Source: Gentiana macrophylla (taxonomy: Eukaryota > Streptophyta > Magnoliopsida > Gentianales > Gentianaceae). Taken from it: a DNA stretch of 64,000 nt. A program made the position numbers and the translations under genes. The stretch is from positions 28,708-92,707 of the forward strand of contig JAOBSW010000827.1 in assembly GCA_026214975.1 (NCBI GenBank), written 5' to 3'. Below, one piece after another: positions 1-12,534 of the stretch (position 1 is the stretch's first letter; every line of letters begins with the position of its first letter). The notes beneath the pieces are model-generated. The model ran no database searches and was not told the origin of the DNA. It worked only from the letters and a program-made list of their open reading frames with translations.

Positions 1-468
1 ATAGACCGAATACAGAAGGCTGCTGAAAAGCATACGAAAGGGTCAAGAGTTGCAGAATTTAATGTTCCCAAAAGCTGAAGAGTTTCCTATCTTTTATTTA
101 ATAATTGTAAACCTTTCAATTTACTTAAGATAATGTTGTTATCTTTTATTTACCAAATGCTATGTAATTCAACCTATATATATGGCTGTTCCAAAACATA
201 ATTGGGAGATAGACAACTTGGAGTGATTAAATATATTTTTCCTAAAGTTCAGTGATTGAATTTTAGTTTTGATTGCCTTGTGACTAGGTGATTGTCGTGA
301 TTATCCTGAGACGGGATCTTCACAAACCTCGGGTGCGACGCTTGAGTTCCCTACAATATTCTGAGATAGAGTATTGTATCTTCTTCTCATTCTTTTTCCT
401 TTATTAATTTTCGTGCTTGATCCATTGTTGATGTGCTTTAATCTAGATCCATAAACCGAATCATATCA
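1..468 (+). repeat. 5' LTR of the small element, left end missing
   Basis: Matches 2299-2765 almost base for base and ends in the expected CA. The true 5' boundary is outside the window. Because the downstream copy could also extend left of 2299, the full LTR length is unknown. The low divergence between copies implies a fairly recent insertion. Confidence 0.8.
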
Positions 469-470
469 AG

Positions 471-482
471 TGGTATCAGAGC
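471..482 (+). promoter_or_regulatory. Primer binding site (initiator Met-tRNA type)
   Basis: TGGTATCAGAGC begins two bases after the LTR end. It is complementary to the 3' end of plant initiator Met-tRNA, the usual primer for minus-strand synthesis in plant Copia elements. The same 12-mer follows the large Copia 5' LTR at 39123. Confidence 0.85.
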
Positions 483-1094
483 ATAGGCGATTAAAGCATC
501 ATCTTTTTGCGCTGTGAAGGTAAATTTTCGTTTTCTGAATCAGTCCAACCCGATTTCCGTATTTTGTTCAATTTGTTTCCTATTCAAGACAAATCGGAAA
601 TTTATCAATTTTTACCAGTAGATAGATATTGCTTTTATCTATCTTTTGTCTCTTTACGAATTTTCCAAATTCGGAGTTTATCGTGGTCAAATCTGCCCCA
701 CAATATCCTGTGCATTTCTTTGGAACAGTTTGTAACGAATTCGATTTTCCGGAGTTTTAACGTTCGGAATTATGTGATTTTTTCTGATCTTATAGGAAAT
801 TGCCTGTTCTACAACTTTCATTCTTTGCATTTTTCCAAATTACCGATCAATTCTTATCAATGGTCACCGTAACGTGCTAGTCTGTTTCTGTCGGAAAATC
901 TGTTTGTGTAGTCATCTGTTTACAAATTTATTTTGAGGAGGCTATCCATTTTCCATTTTCGTGAAACTCAACAGTCTTGAAGCAAATTTCATGATCTGCA
1001 AGTTTCGTTCTTTGTGTCTTTTCAAATTCCTTACCGTTTGGTCGTGAAAATTGCTGTCATTTCATGTTCTTGTTTGGAAATATCCGAGTTTGAA
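483..1094 (+). other. Untranslated leader of the small element
   Basis: T-rich sequence between the primer site and the first credible ATG. An open stretch at 507-872 has no domain resemblance and a composition typical of chance frames in T-rich DNA, so I do not call it a gene. Two loosely similar stretches near 780-845 and 985-1045 share TTTC-TTTG-TTTTCAAATT-like wording and may be an old internal duplication. Confidence 0.5.
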
Positions 1095-1499
1095 ATGAAG
1101 TGGGGTCGTTGTGGTACGATACGCTACAATGGTTTTGTGTACTATATGGAATATGATCCCAAACTATATTATCCGGCTGATGTCAAGGAAGCCGACGCTG
1201 AATTTGGGAAGGAACAAAATGACTACCTCGCGGAGCGAAAAAGAATACCTTTACGACAACTTCTGCAAGAAAATATTGCTCGATTACAGAAGGAACTAGA
1301 GCATTCCAAATATTCTGACCCAAGACGAAGGAGGATATTTGCCGCAAAATCGACTGCTGAAGACGTGCTTTTCTTTCTGCAGTATGGTATAACTATTGCC
1401 GAAGCTACATGGGGCAAGGCACCAAAATTCTTTCATGTTAACTGTATTGTTCCAAATCCTCTTAATGATGTGGTGCACGGTGATAATGTTCAGTTTTAA
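1095..1499 (+). CDS. Unrecognised ORF 1 of the small element
   Basis: From the first ATG (1095) this reads 134 codons. An open frame without ATG extends upstream to about 1014. The product is charged and mostly hydrophilic. It begins MKWGRCGTIRYNG and has a basic stretch, DPRRRR, about two thirds of the way along. I recognise no gag, protease, integrase or zinc-knuckle motif. After the TAA at 1497-1499 the same frame stays open to a TGA at 1665-1667 and reads acidic, valine-rich protein with a 23 bp direct repeat (1554-1576 and 1596-1618), so the TAA may be a recent mutation or a sequencing error. It could be a captured host gene fragment or a fast-evolving element protein. Function unknown. 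Confidence 0.4.
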   Translation: MKWGRCGTIRYNGFVYYMEYDPKLYYPADVKEADAEFGKEQNDYLAERKRIPLRQLLQENIARLQKELEHSKYSDPRRRRIFAAKSTAEDVLFFLQYGITIAEATWGKAPKFFHVNCIVPNPLNDVVHGDNVQF

Positions 1500-1553
1500 G
1501 CCAAAACCGTGGCCGATACAGTTGTGGATGATGTTGTTGTTGTTACTACCGAG

Positions 1554-1618
1554 GAAGAGATAGTCATTGAGGCTGAAGTACACCCGAATGTAGTTGAAGA
1601 GATAGTCATTGAGGCTGA
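1554..1618 (+). repeat. 23 bp direct repeat in the extended ORF 1 frame
   Basis: The 23 bp word beginning GAAGAGATAGTCATTGAGGC occurs at 1554-1576 and 1596-1618, 42 bp apart (14 codons). It encodes the same EEIVIEAE-like peptide twice in the frame continuing from ORF 1. The frame-preserving spacing supports this stretch having been coding before the stop at 1497. Confidence 0.75.
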
Positions 1619-1666
1619 GGTTTTCGATGATTTCAATGTTGCCGATGATAGTCTTTGGCGTCACTG

Positions 1667-2302
1667 ATGGATGAGTTAGTGGTTATGGATACTCCATACA
1701 CAGCCCCTATTCTTCCTATAGTTGATATTCATATTGTTGAGGATAGTGGCATATTGAAGCACAGGTTTGCTGATCCGTATTTGGTGCGTGTTGACGTATC
1801 TCCGGATGTGCATTTATCTGATTCTCTTGTTTCCGACCATGGGTTCGTTTCCAAATATATCCAGTCACGAGGTTGTTTTGGAATACTTTTGGTGCAGCGT
1901 GGTGCGCATACTCCAAATCCTCATGCGTTCAAGTTCTTTGTTCGCATAAGTTTTGACCCTGGCATATCTTTGAGATTTCTTGTGGAGGTTACTGGTGTCA
2001 AGATTGATGGTGCGCACTTATACGACATCTTGTTGATTGGAGGACAAATCATTTTCAGCCGGGAGGGAATGATACGAACCATATTGGCAACTTTCAAAGC
2101 CCAAACATTTAAGACACATTACTATTTTAGAACTATTCAGCAAATTCTGGAAACTGAAGCGCAGCTACTGTATTTAGCAATTTTGACCCTTATAACTCAT
2201 CCGTATGAAATTAAGTCCTTCATGAAAGTTGTAGATCTCTTCGAGAACTATAATTTTCATATATGGTTTGCATTTATTGGACAACGGAAGCTCTGGATAT
2301 AG
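1667..2302 (+). CDS. Unrecognised ORF 2 of the small element
   Basis: The first ATG is at 1667-1669 and gives about 211 codons; an open frame without ATG reaches 1655. The ATG overlaps the TGA that ends the extended ORF 1 frame (TGATG at 1665-1669), an arrangement compatible with termination-reinitiation or with an older fusion split by a frameshift. The protein is hydrophobic in patches (for example HLYDILLIGG) with no metal-binding or polymerase motif I know. The last codons enter the region repeated at the window start, so the ORF ends at or inside the 3' LTR. It could be a degenerate or captured sequence. Function unknown. Confidence 0.4.
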   Translation: MDELVVMDTPYTAPILPIVDIHIVEDSGILKHRFADPYLVRVDVSPDVHLSDSLVSDHGFVSKYIQSRGCFGILLVQRGAHTPNPHAFKFFVRISFDPGISLRFLVEVTGVKIDGAHLYDILLIGGQIIFSREGMIRTILATFKAQTFKTHYYFRTIQQILETEAQLLYLAILTLITHPYEIKSFMKVVDLFENYNFHIWFAFIGQRKLWI

Positions 2303-2765
2303 ACCGAATACAGAAGGCTGCTGAAGAGCATACGAAAGGGTCAAGAGTTGCAGAATTTAATGTTCCCAAAAGCTGAAGAGTTTCCTATCTTTTATTTAAT
2401 AATTGTAAACCTTTCAATTTACCTAAGATAATGTTGTTATCTTTTATTTACCAAATGCTATGTAATTCAGCCTATATATATGGCTGTTCCAAAACATAAT
2501 TGGGAGATAGACAACTTGGAGTGATTAAATATATTTTTCTAAAGTTCAGTGATTGAATTTTAGTTTTGATTGCCTTATGACTAGGTGATTGTCGTGATTA
2601 TCCTGAGACGGGATCTTCACAAACCTCGGGTGCGACGCTCGAGTTCCCTACAATATTCTGAGATAGAGTATTGTATCTTCTTCTCATTCATTTTCCTTTA
2701 TTAATTTTCGTGCTTGATCCATTGTTGATGTGCTTTAATCTAGATCCATAAACCGAATCATATCA
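2299..2765 (+). repeat. 3' LTR of the small element (minimum extent)
   Basis: Matches 1-468 and ends ATATCA exactly where the satellite resumes. The left limit of 2299 only reflects where the window begins in the first copy; the real LTR may start further left. A purine run (GGGAGGGAA, near 2059) followed by TG is one possible polypurine tract and LTR start, but this cannot be tested inside the window. Confidence 0.75.
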
Positions 2766-5700
2766 GTAAACCCCCGTTTGAGTACAATAATATACAAATA
2801 GTTGTAATCCCACGTTTAGAGTAAACTCTACTATACAATTATATACAAAAAGTTGTAAACCCCCGTTTTATTGAACAAAAAGTTGTAAACCCCTGTTTTG
2901 AATAAACTATACTATACAATTATATACAAAAAGTTGTAAACCCTCATTTTGAGTAAACTCTACTATAATTATATACCAAAAGGTGTAAACCTCCTTTTTG
3001 AGTGAACTCTACTATAATTATATACAAAAAGTTGTTAACCCCAGTTTTGAGTAAACTCTAATACAATAATATACAAAAAGTTGTAAACCCCCGTTTTGAG
3101 TAAACTCTACTATACAATTATTTACAAAAAGTTGTAAACCCCCGTTTTGAGGAAACTCTACTATACAATTATATACAAAAAGTTGTAAACCTCCGTTTTG
3201 TGTGAACTCTACTATAATTATATACAAAAAGTTGTAAACCCCCGTTTTTGAGTAAACTCTACTATACAATTATATACATAAAGTTGTAAACCCCCGTTTT
3301 GAATAATCTCTACTATACAATTATATACAAAAAGTTGTACAACCCCGTTTTATTGTACAAAAAGTTGTAAACCGCCGATTTGAGTAACTCTACTATACAA
3401 TTATATACAAAAAGTTGTAAACCCCTGTTTTGAGTAAACTCTAATACAATAATATACAAAAAGTTGTAAACCCCCATTTTGAGTAAACTCTACTATACAT
3501 TTATTTACAAAAAGGTGTAAACCCCCGTTTTGAGTAAACTCTACTATAATTATATGCAAAAAGTTGTAAACCTTCATTTTGAGTGAACTCTACTATAATT
3601 ATATACAAAAAGTTGTTAACCCCCGTTTTTGAGTAAACTCTAGTATACAATTATATACATAAAGTTGTAAACCCCCGTTTTGAGTAATCTCTACTATACA
3701 ATTATATACAAAAAGTTGTACAGCCCCGTTTTATTGTACAAAAAGTTGTAAACCGCCGATTTGAGTAACTCTACTATACAATTATATACAAAAAGTTGTA
3801 AACCCCCGTTTTGAGTAAACTCTAATACAATAATATACAAAAAGTTGTAAAACCCCATTTTGAGTAAACTCTACTATACAATTATTTACAAAAAGTTGTA
3901 AACCCCGTTTTGAGTAAACTCTACTATAATTATATACAAAAAGTTGTAAACCTTCATTTTGAGTGAACTCTACTATAATTATGTACAAAAAGTTGTTAAT
4001 CCCCGTTTTGAGTAAACTATAATACAATAATATACAAAAAGTTGTAAATCCCAGTTTTGGGTAAACTCTACTCTACAATTATTTAGAAAATACCTCCGTT
4101 TTGAGGTAACTCTACTATATTTATATACAAAAAATTGTAAATCCCCGTTTTGAGTAAACTTTAATACAAAAATATACAAAAAGTTGTAAACCCCCATTTT
4201 GAGTAAACTCTACTATACAATTATATACAAAAAGCTTTAAACCTCTGATTTGAGTGAACTCTACTATAATTATATACAAAAATTTATTAACCCCCGTTTT
4301 GAGTAAACTCTAATACAATAATATACAAAAGGTTGTAAACCCCCGTTTTGAGTAAACTCTAATACAATAATATACAAAAAGTTGTAAATCCCTGTTTTGA
4401 GTAAACTCTACTATACAATTATATACAAAAAGTTGTAAACCCCAATTTTGAGTAAACTCTAATACAATAATATACAATAAGTTGTAAACCCCCGTTTTGA
4501 GTAAACTCTAATACAATAATATACAAAAACTTGTAAATCCCTGTTTTGAGTAAACTCTACTATACAATTATATACAAAAAGTTGTAAAGCCCCATTTTGA
4601 GTAAACTCTAATACAATAATATAGAATAAGTTGTAAACCCCCGTTTTGAGTAAACTCTACAATACAATTATTTACAAAAAGTTGTAAACCCCCGTTTTGA
4701 GTAAAATCTACTATAATTATATACAAAAAGTTGTAAACATCCATTTTGAGTACACTCTACTATACAATTATATACAAAAATTGTAAACCCCCGTTTTGAG
4801 TAAACTCTACTATACAATTATATACAAAAAGTTGTAAATCTCCGTTTTGAGTGAACTCTACTATAATTATATACAAAAAGGTGTAAACCCCCGTTTGAGT
4901 ACAATAATATACAAATAGAAGTAATCCCCCGTTTTGAGTAAACTCTACTATACAATTATATACAAAAAGTTGTAAACCCCCGTATTATTGAACAAAAAGT
5001 GGTAAACCCCTGTTTTGAGTAAACTATACTATACAATTATATACAAAAAGTTGTAAACCCCCATTTTGAGTAAACTCTACTATAATTATATACCAAAAGG
5101 TATAAACCTCCTTTTGAGTGAACTCTACTATAATTATATACAAAAAGTTGTTAACCCCCGTTTTGAGTAAACTCTAATACAATAATATACAAAAAGATGT
5201 AAACCCCCATTTTGAGTAAACTCTACTATACAATTATTTACAAAAAGTTGTAAACCCCCGTTTTGAGGAAACTCTACTATACAATTATAAACAAAATGTT
5301 GTAAATCTCCGTTTTGTGTGAACTCTTCTATAATTATATACAAAAAGATGTAAACCCCTGTTTTGAGTAAACTCTAATATACAATTATATACAAAAAGTT
5401 GTAAACCCCCGTTTTGAGTAATCTCTAATATACAATTATATACAAAAAGTTGTACATCCCCGTTTTATTGTATAAAAAGTTGTAAACCCCCGATTTGAGT
5501 AACTCTACTATACAATTATATACAAAAAGTTGTAAACCCCCGTTTTGAGTAAACTCTAATTCAATAATATACAAAAAATTATAAACCCCCGTTTTGAGTA
5601 AACTCTACTATACAATTATTTACAAAAAGTTGTAAACCCCCGTTTTGAGTAAACTCTACTATAATTATATACAGAAAGTTGTAAACCTTCGTTTTGAGTG

Positions 5701-7000
5701 AACTCTACTATAATTATATACAAAAAGTTGTTAACCCCCGTTTTGAGTAAACTATAATACAATAATATACAAAAAGTTGTAAATCCCAGTTTTGAGTAAA
5801 CTCTACTATACAATTATTTAGAAAATACCTCCGTTTTGATGTAACTCTACTATATTTATATACAAAAAATTGTAAATCCCCGTTTTGATTAAACTTTAAT
5901 ACAAAAATATACAAAAAGTTGTAAACACCCATTTTGAGTAAACTCTACAATAATTATATGCAAAAAGTTGTAAACCCTTATTTTGAGTATACTCTACTAT
6001 ACAATTATATACAAAAAATAGTAAAGCCCCATTTTATTGTACAAAAAGTTGTAAATCCCCATTTTGAGTAAACTCGTTTTACTATAAACAAGTAAATATA
6101 CAAAAGTTGTAAACCCCGTTTTGAGTAAACTCTAATACAATAATATACAAAAAGTTGTAAACCCCCATTTTGAGTAAACTCTACAATACAATTATTTACA
6201 AAAAGTTGTAAACCCCCGTTTTGAGTAAACTCTACTATAATTATATACAAAAGTTGTAAACCCCCATTTTGAGTAAACTCTAATACAATAATATAAAAAG
6301 TTGTAAACCCTGTTTTGAGTAAACTCTACTATAATTATATACAAAAAGTTTTAAAACTGAGTTGTAATCCCTGTTTTGAGTACTCTCTACAATACAATTA
6401 TATACAAAAAGTTGTAATACTATACAATTATATACAAAAAGTTGTAAACGCGTTTTGAGTAAACTCAACTATAATTATATACAAAAAGTTGTAAACCCCA
6501 TTTTGAGTAACTCTAATATTTTGAGTAAATTTCTACTATACAATTATATACAAAAAGTTGTAAACCCCGTTTTGAGTAAACTCTACTATACAATTATATA
6601 CAAAAAGTTGTAAACCCCCCTGCTTTTGAGTAAACTCTACTATACAATTATATTCAAAAAGTTGTAAACCTAAACCTCCGTTTTGAGTGAACTCAACTAT
6701 AATTATATACAAAAAGTTGTAAACCCCGTTTTGAGTAAACAATAATATACAAATAGTTGTAAAACCCGCGTTTTGAGTAAACTCTACAATACAATTATAT
6801 ACAAAAGTTGTAAACCCCGTTTTATTGAACAAAAAGTTGTAAACCCTCGTTTTGAGTAAACTATACTATACTATTTTTTATATACAAAAGTTGTAAACCC
6901 TAAACCCCGTTTTGAGTAAACTCTACTATAATTATATACCAAAAGGTGTAAACCTCCTTTTTGAGTGAAACCTACTATAATTATATACAAAAAGTTGTTA
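2766..7000. repeat. Higher-order repeat of about 2.1 kb in satellite block 1
   Basis: The truncated-monomer cassette at 2779-2900 recurs at 4896-5000, an offset of 2117 bp. A second marker, a 30 bp truncated monomer near 3339, recurs near 5455 at an almost equal offset. A third, more degraded and shorter copy starts near 6731. This shows amplification of a unit of roughly 42 monomers on top of the basic 50 bp periodicity. Confidence 0.65.
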
Positions 7001-10000
7001 ACCCTATTTGATTTTGAGTAAACTCTAATACAATAAAATACAAAAAGTTGTAAACCCCCGTTTTAAGTAAACTCTACTATACAATTATTTACAAAAATTT
7101 GTAAACCCCCGTTTTGTTGTAAACTCTACTATACAATTATATACAAAAGTTGTAAACCTCCGTTTTGAGTGAACTCTACTATAATTATATACAAAAAGTT
7201 GTAATCCCCGTTTTGAGTAAACTTTACTATACAATTATATACAAAAAGTTGTAAACACCCGTTTTGAGTAATCTCTACTATACAATTATATACAAAAAGT
7301 TAAACCTGACCCGTTTTATTGTACAAAAAGTTGTAAACCGCCGATTTGAGTAACTCTACTATACAATTATATACAAAAAGTTGTAAAACCCCGTTTTGAG
7401 TAAACTCTAATACAATAATATGCAAAAAGTTGTAAACCCCCATTTTGAGTAAACTCTACTATACAATTATTTACAAAAAGTTGTAAACCCCCGTTTTGAG
7501 TAAACTCTACTATAATTATATACAAAAAGTTGTAAACCTTCATTTTGAGTGAACTCTACTATAATTAAATACAAAAAGTTGTTAATCCCCGTTTTTAGTA
7601 AACTATAATACAATAATATACAAAAAGTTGTAAATCCAGTTTTGAGTAAACTCTACTCTACAATTATTTAGAAAATACCTCCGTTTTGAGGTAGCTCTAC
7701 AATATTTATATACAAAAAATTGTAAATCCCCGTTTTGAGTAAACTTTAATACAAAAATATACAAAAAGTTGTAAACCCCCATTTTGAGTAAACTCTACTA
7801 TACAATTATATACAAAAAGCTTTAAACCTCTGATTTGAGTGAACTCTACTATAATTATATATACAAAAATTTGTTAACCCCCGTTTTGAGTAATCTCTAC
7901 TATACAATTATATACAAAAGTTGTAAACCCCCGTTTGAGTTTACAATTGTACAAAAAGTTGTAAATCTACTATACAATTATTTGAGTAACTCTACTACTC
8001 TACAATACAATTATATACAAAAGTTGTAAACCCCCGTTTTGAGTAAACTCTAATACAATAATATACAAAAAAAAGTTGTAAAATCCCCGCAGTTTTGAGT
8101 TTTAGTAAAACTCTACTATACAATTATTTACAAAAAAAGTTGTAAACAATTATATACCTCCGTTTTGAGTAAACTCTACTATAATTATATACAAAAAGTT
8201 GTAAACCTTCATTTTGAGTGAACTACTATATATACAAAATTAAATACAAAAAGTTGTAAATCCCTCGCTTTGAGTAAACTCTAATACAATTATATACAAA
8301 AAGTTGTAAACCCCCGTTTTGAGTAAACTCTACTACAATTATATACAAAAAGTTGTAAACCTCCGTTTTGAGTAAAGCTCTACAATATAATTATATACAA
8401 AAGTTAAATACTCGTTTTGAGTAAACTCTAATATAATAATATACAAAAAGTTGTAAACCCCATTTTGAGTAAACTCTACTATACAATTATATACAAAAAG
8501 TTGTAAACCCCATTTTGAGTAAACTCTACTATACAATTATATACAAAAAGTTGTAAACCTCCGTTTTGAGTGAACTCTACTATAATTATATACAAAAAGT
8601 TGTAAACCCCGTTTTGAGTAAACTCTAATACAATAATATACAAAAAGTTGTAATCCCCCGTTTTGAGTAAACTCTACTATATAATTATATAAAAAAACCC
8701 CATTTTGAGTAAACTCTACAATTATACAATTATATACAAAAAGTTGTAAACCCCGTTTTGAGTAAACTCTACTATACAATTATATACAAAAAGTTGTAAA
8801 CCTATATCATTTTGAGTGTAAACTCTACTATAATTATATACAAAAGTTGTAAACCCCGTTTTGAGTAAACTCTACTATACAATTATATACAAAAAAAAGT
8901 TGTAATCCTAGTTTTGAGTAAACTCTACTCTACAATTATATACAAAAAGTTGTTAACCCCCGTTTTGAGTAAACTATAATACAATAATATACAAAAAGTG
9001 TAAATCCTCTTTTTGAGTACTCTACTATACAATATAGAAAAAATTGTAAATCCCTATATTTATATTTGTAAATCCCGTTTTGAAACTTAATACAAAATAT
9101 ACAAAAAGTTGTAAATAATAATTATATACAAAAGTTGTAAACCCCCATTTTGAGTAAACTCTACTATACAATTATATACAAAAAAAAACCTTGTAAACCT
9201 ACAAAAGTTGATTTTTGAGTAAACTCTACTATAATTATATACAAAAAGTTGTAAACCCCCGTTTTGAGTAAACTCTAATACAATAATATACAAAAAGTTG
9301 TAAACCCCTTTTGAGTAAACTCTAATACAATAATATACAAAAAGTTGTAAACCCCCATTTTGAGTAAACTCTACTATACAATTATTTACAAAAAGTATAA
9401 ACCCCCGTTTTGAGTAAACTCTAATACAATATATAAAAAAAATAAATACAAATATACAAAAAGTTGTAAACCCCGTTTTGAGTGAACTCTAATAAATAAA
9501 ATAATATACAAAAAGTTGTAAACCCTCAATTTTGAGTAAACTCTACTATACAAATTATATACAAAAAGTTGTAAACCCCGTTTTGAGTAACTCTACTATA
9601 ATTATTTATAACCCCCGTTTTACAAAAAAGTAGTTGTAAACCCTATTTTGAGTAAACTCTACTATACAATTATATACAAAAAGTTGTAAACCTCCGTTTT
9701 GAGTGAACCCTAAACCCCTGTTTTTTGTAAAGTCTACTATACAATTATATACAAAAAGTTGTAAACCTTCGTTTTGAGTGAACTCTACTATAATTATATA
9801 CAATAATATACAAAAAAAGTTATAAACTCCCTACAATTATTTGAGTAAACTCTACTATATTTATAAATAAACTTTAATACAAAATATACAAAAAGTTGTA
9901 AACCCTACAATTTTGAGTAAACTCTACTATACAATTATATACAAAAATTGTTAAACCCCCGTTTTTTTAAATTATAAAGTTGTAAACCCCTATTTTGAGT

Positions 10001-10290
10001 CTACTATACAATTATTTACAAAAGTTGTAAACCCCTTGCATTTTGAGTAAACTCTACTAATACAATAATATACAAAAAGTTTGTAAACCCCGTTTTGAGT
10101 GAACTACTAATACAATATATACAATTATATACAAAAAGTGGAAAACCCTATACAATTATTTGAGTTAAACTTTTTGAGTAAACTAATACAATTATATACA
10201 AAAGTATTTAAACCCTATTTTGAGTAAACTACTTTACTATACAATGATATACAAAAGTTATAAACCTCCATTTTGAGTGAACTCTACTAT
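5990..10290. repeat. Scrambled, low-regularity zone of the satellite
   Basis: Between about 5990 and 10290 monomers are frequently shortened, fused or interrupted (for example near 6350-6440, 7290, 7960-8010, 8900-9120, 9420-9480, 9600-9720 and 10100-10230), whereas the array on both sides is regular. Several junctions create words such as CCCTAAACCCC (6898-6908; a similar junction at 9708-9718). Either this is an older, decayed part of the array or a poorly polished consensus. Confidence 0.6.
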
Positions 10291-12534
10291 ACAATTATAT
10301 ACAAAAAGTTGTAAACCTTCATTTTGAGTGAACTCTAATACAATTATATACAAAAAGTTATAAACCCCGTTTTGAGTAAACTCTACTATACAATTATATA
10401 CAAAAAGTTGTAAACCCCCGTTTTGAGTAAACTCAAATACAATAATATACAAAAAGTTGTAAACCCCCGTTTTGAGTAAACTCTACTATACAATTATATA
10501 CAAAAAGTTGTAAACCCCGTTTTGAGTAAACTCTAATACAATAATATACAAATAGTTGTAAACCCCTATTTTGAGTAAACTGTACTATACAATTATTTAC
10601 AAAAAGTTGTAAACCCCCGTTTTTTTGTAAACTCTACTATAATTATATACCAAAAGTTGTAAACCTTCATTTTGAGTGAACTCTACTATAATTATATACA
10701 AAAAGTTGTTAACCCCCGTTTTGAGTAAACTATAATACAATAATATACAAAAAGTTGTAATCCTAGTTTTGAGTAAACTCTACTCTACAATTATTTAGAA
10801 AATACCTCCGTTTTGAGGTAACTCTACTATATTTATATACAAAAAATTGTAAATCCCTGTTTTGAGTAAACTTTAATACAAAAATATACAAAAAGTTGTA
10901 AACCCCCATTTTGAGTAAACTCTACTATACAATTATATACAAAAACCTTTAAACCTCTGATTTGAGTGAACTCTACTATAATTATATACAAAAATTTGCT
11001 AACCCCTGTTTTGAGTAAACTCTAATACAATAATATACAAAAAGTTGTAAACCCCCGTTTTGAGTAAACTCTACAATAATTATATACAAAAAGTTGTAAA
11101 CCCCTATTTTGAGTAAACTCTACTATACAATTATTTACAAAAAGGTATAAACCCCTGTTTTGAGTAAACTCTACTACATTTATAAACAAACAGTTGTAAA
11201 CCCCCGTTTTGAATGAACTCTAATACAATAATATACAAATAGTTGTAAACCCCCATTTTGAGTAAACTCTACTATACAATTATATATAAAAAGTTGAAAA
11301 CCCCTATTTTATTTTACAAAAAAGTATTTAAACCCCTATTTTGAGCAAACTCTACTATACAATTATATACAAAAAGTTGTAAACCTCCATTTTGAGTGAA
11401 ATCTACTATACAATTATATACAAAAAGTTGTAAACCTTCATTTTGAGTGAACTCTAATACAATAATATACAAAAAGTTATAAACCCCCGTTTTGAGTAAA
11501 CTCTACTGTACAATTATATACAAAAAGTTGTAAACCCTCATTTTGAGTAAACTCTACTATACAATTATATACAAAAAGTTGTAAACCCCCGTTTTAAGTA
11601 AACTCTACTATACAATTATTTACAAAAAGTTGTAAACCCCTGTTTTCAGTAAACTCTAATACAATAATATACAAAAAGTTATAAACCCCCGTTTTGAGTG
11701 AACTCTAATACAATAATATACAAAAAGTTGAAAACCCCCATTTTATTTTACGAAAAGTATTTAAACCCCTATTTTGAGTAAACTTTACTATACAATGATA
11801 TACAAAAAGTTATAAACCTCCATTTTGAGTGAACTCTACTATACAATTATATACAAAAAGTTGTAAACCTTCATTTTGAGTGAACTCTAATACAATTATA
11901 TACAAAAAGTTATAAAACCCTGTTTTGAGTAAACTCTACTATACAATTATATACAAAAAGTTGTAAACCCCCATTTTGAGTAAACTCAAATACAATAATA
12001 TACAAAAAGTAGTAAACCCCCGTTTTGAGTAAACTCTACTATACAATTATATACAAAAAGTTGTAAACCCCTGATTTGAGTAAACTCTAATACAATAATA
12101 TACAATAAGTTGTAAACCCCCGTTTTGAGAAAACTCTACTATACAATTATATACAAAAAGTTGTAAACCCCCGTTTTGAGTAAACTCTACTATACAATTA
12201 TATACAACAAGTTGTAAACCCCCGTTTTAAGTAAACTCTACTAAAAAATTATTTACAAAAAGTTGTAAACCCCTGTTTTGAGTAAACTATCATACAATAA
12301 TAAACAAAAAGTTGTAAACCCCCGTTTTGAGTAAACTCTACTATACATTTATATACAAAAAGTAGTAAACCCCCGTTTTGAGTAAACTCTACTATACAAT
12401 TATATACAAAAAGTTGTAAACCCCCGTTTTGAGAAAACTCTACTATTCCATTATATACAAAAAGTTGTAAACCTCCGTTTTGAGTGAACTATACTTTAAT
12501 TATATACAAAAAGTTGTAAACCCCCGTTTTGAGT

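Larger units (their letters stand above)
1..2765 (+). mobile_element. Non-autonomous LTR retrotransposon with Copia-type primer site (5' end off window)
   Basis: A direct repeat of about 467 bp brackets the region: bases 1-468 match 2299-2765 with about six substitutions and one single-base indel by my reading. The first copy ends in ATCA and is followed two bases later by TGGTATCAGAGC, the plant initiator-Met-tRNA primer site used by many Copia elements. The second copy runs straight into satellite DNA (GTAAACCCCC). The interior of under 2 kb has no integrase, reverse transcriptase or RNase H, so the element must depend on a helper for mobility. It carries two unrecognised reading frames. 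It is larger than a classical TRIM and smaller than a typical LARD. The upstream target duplication lies outside the window. Confidence 0.8.

Noticed and set aside
507..872. 121-codon open frame in the leader of the small element
   Set aside because: Lies directly after the primer site, T-rich, no recognisable domain; more likely untranslated leader.
6892..6908. CCCTAAACCCC strings as an interstitial telomere
   Set aside because: Only one or two heptamer units, produced at truncated monomer junctions; not a telomere array.
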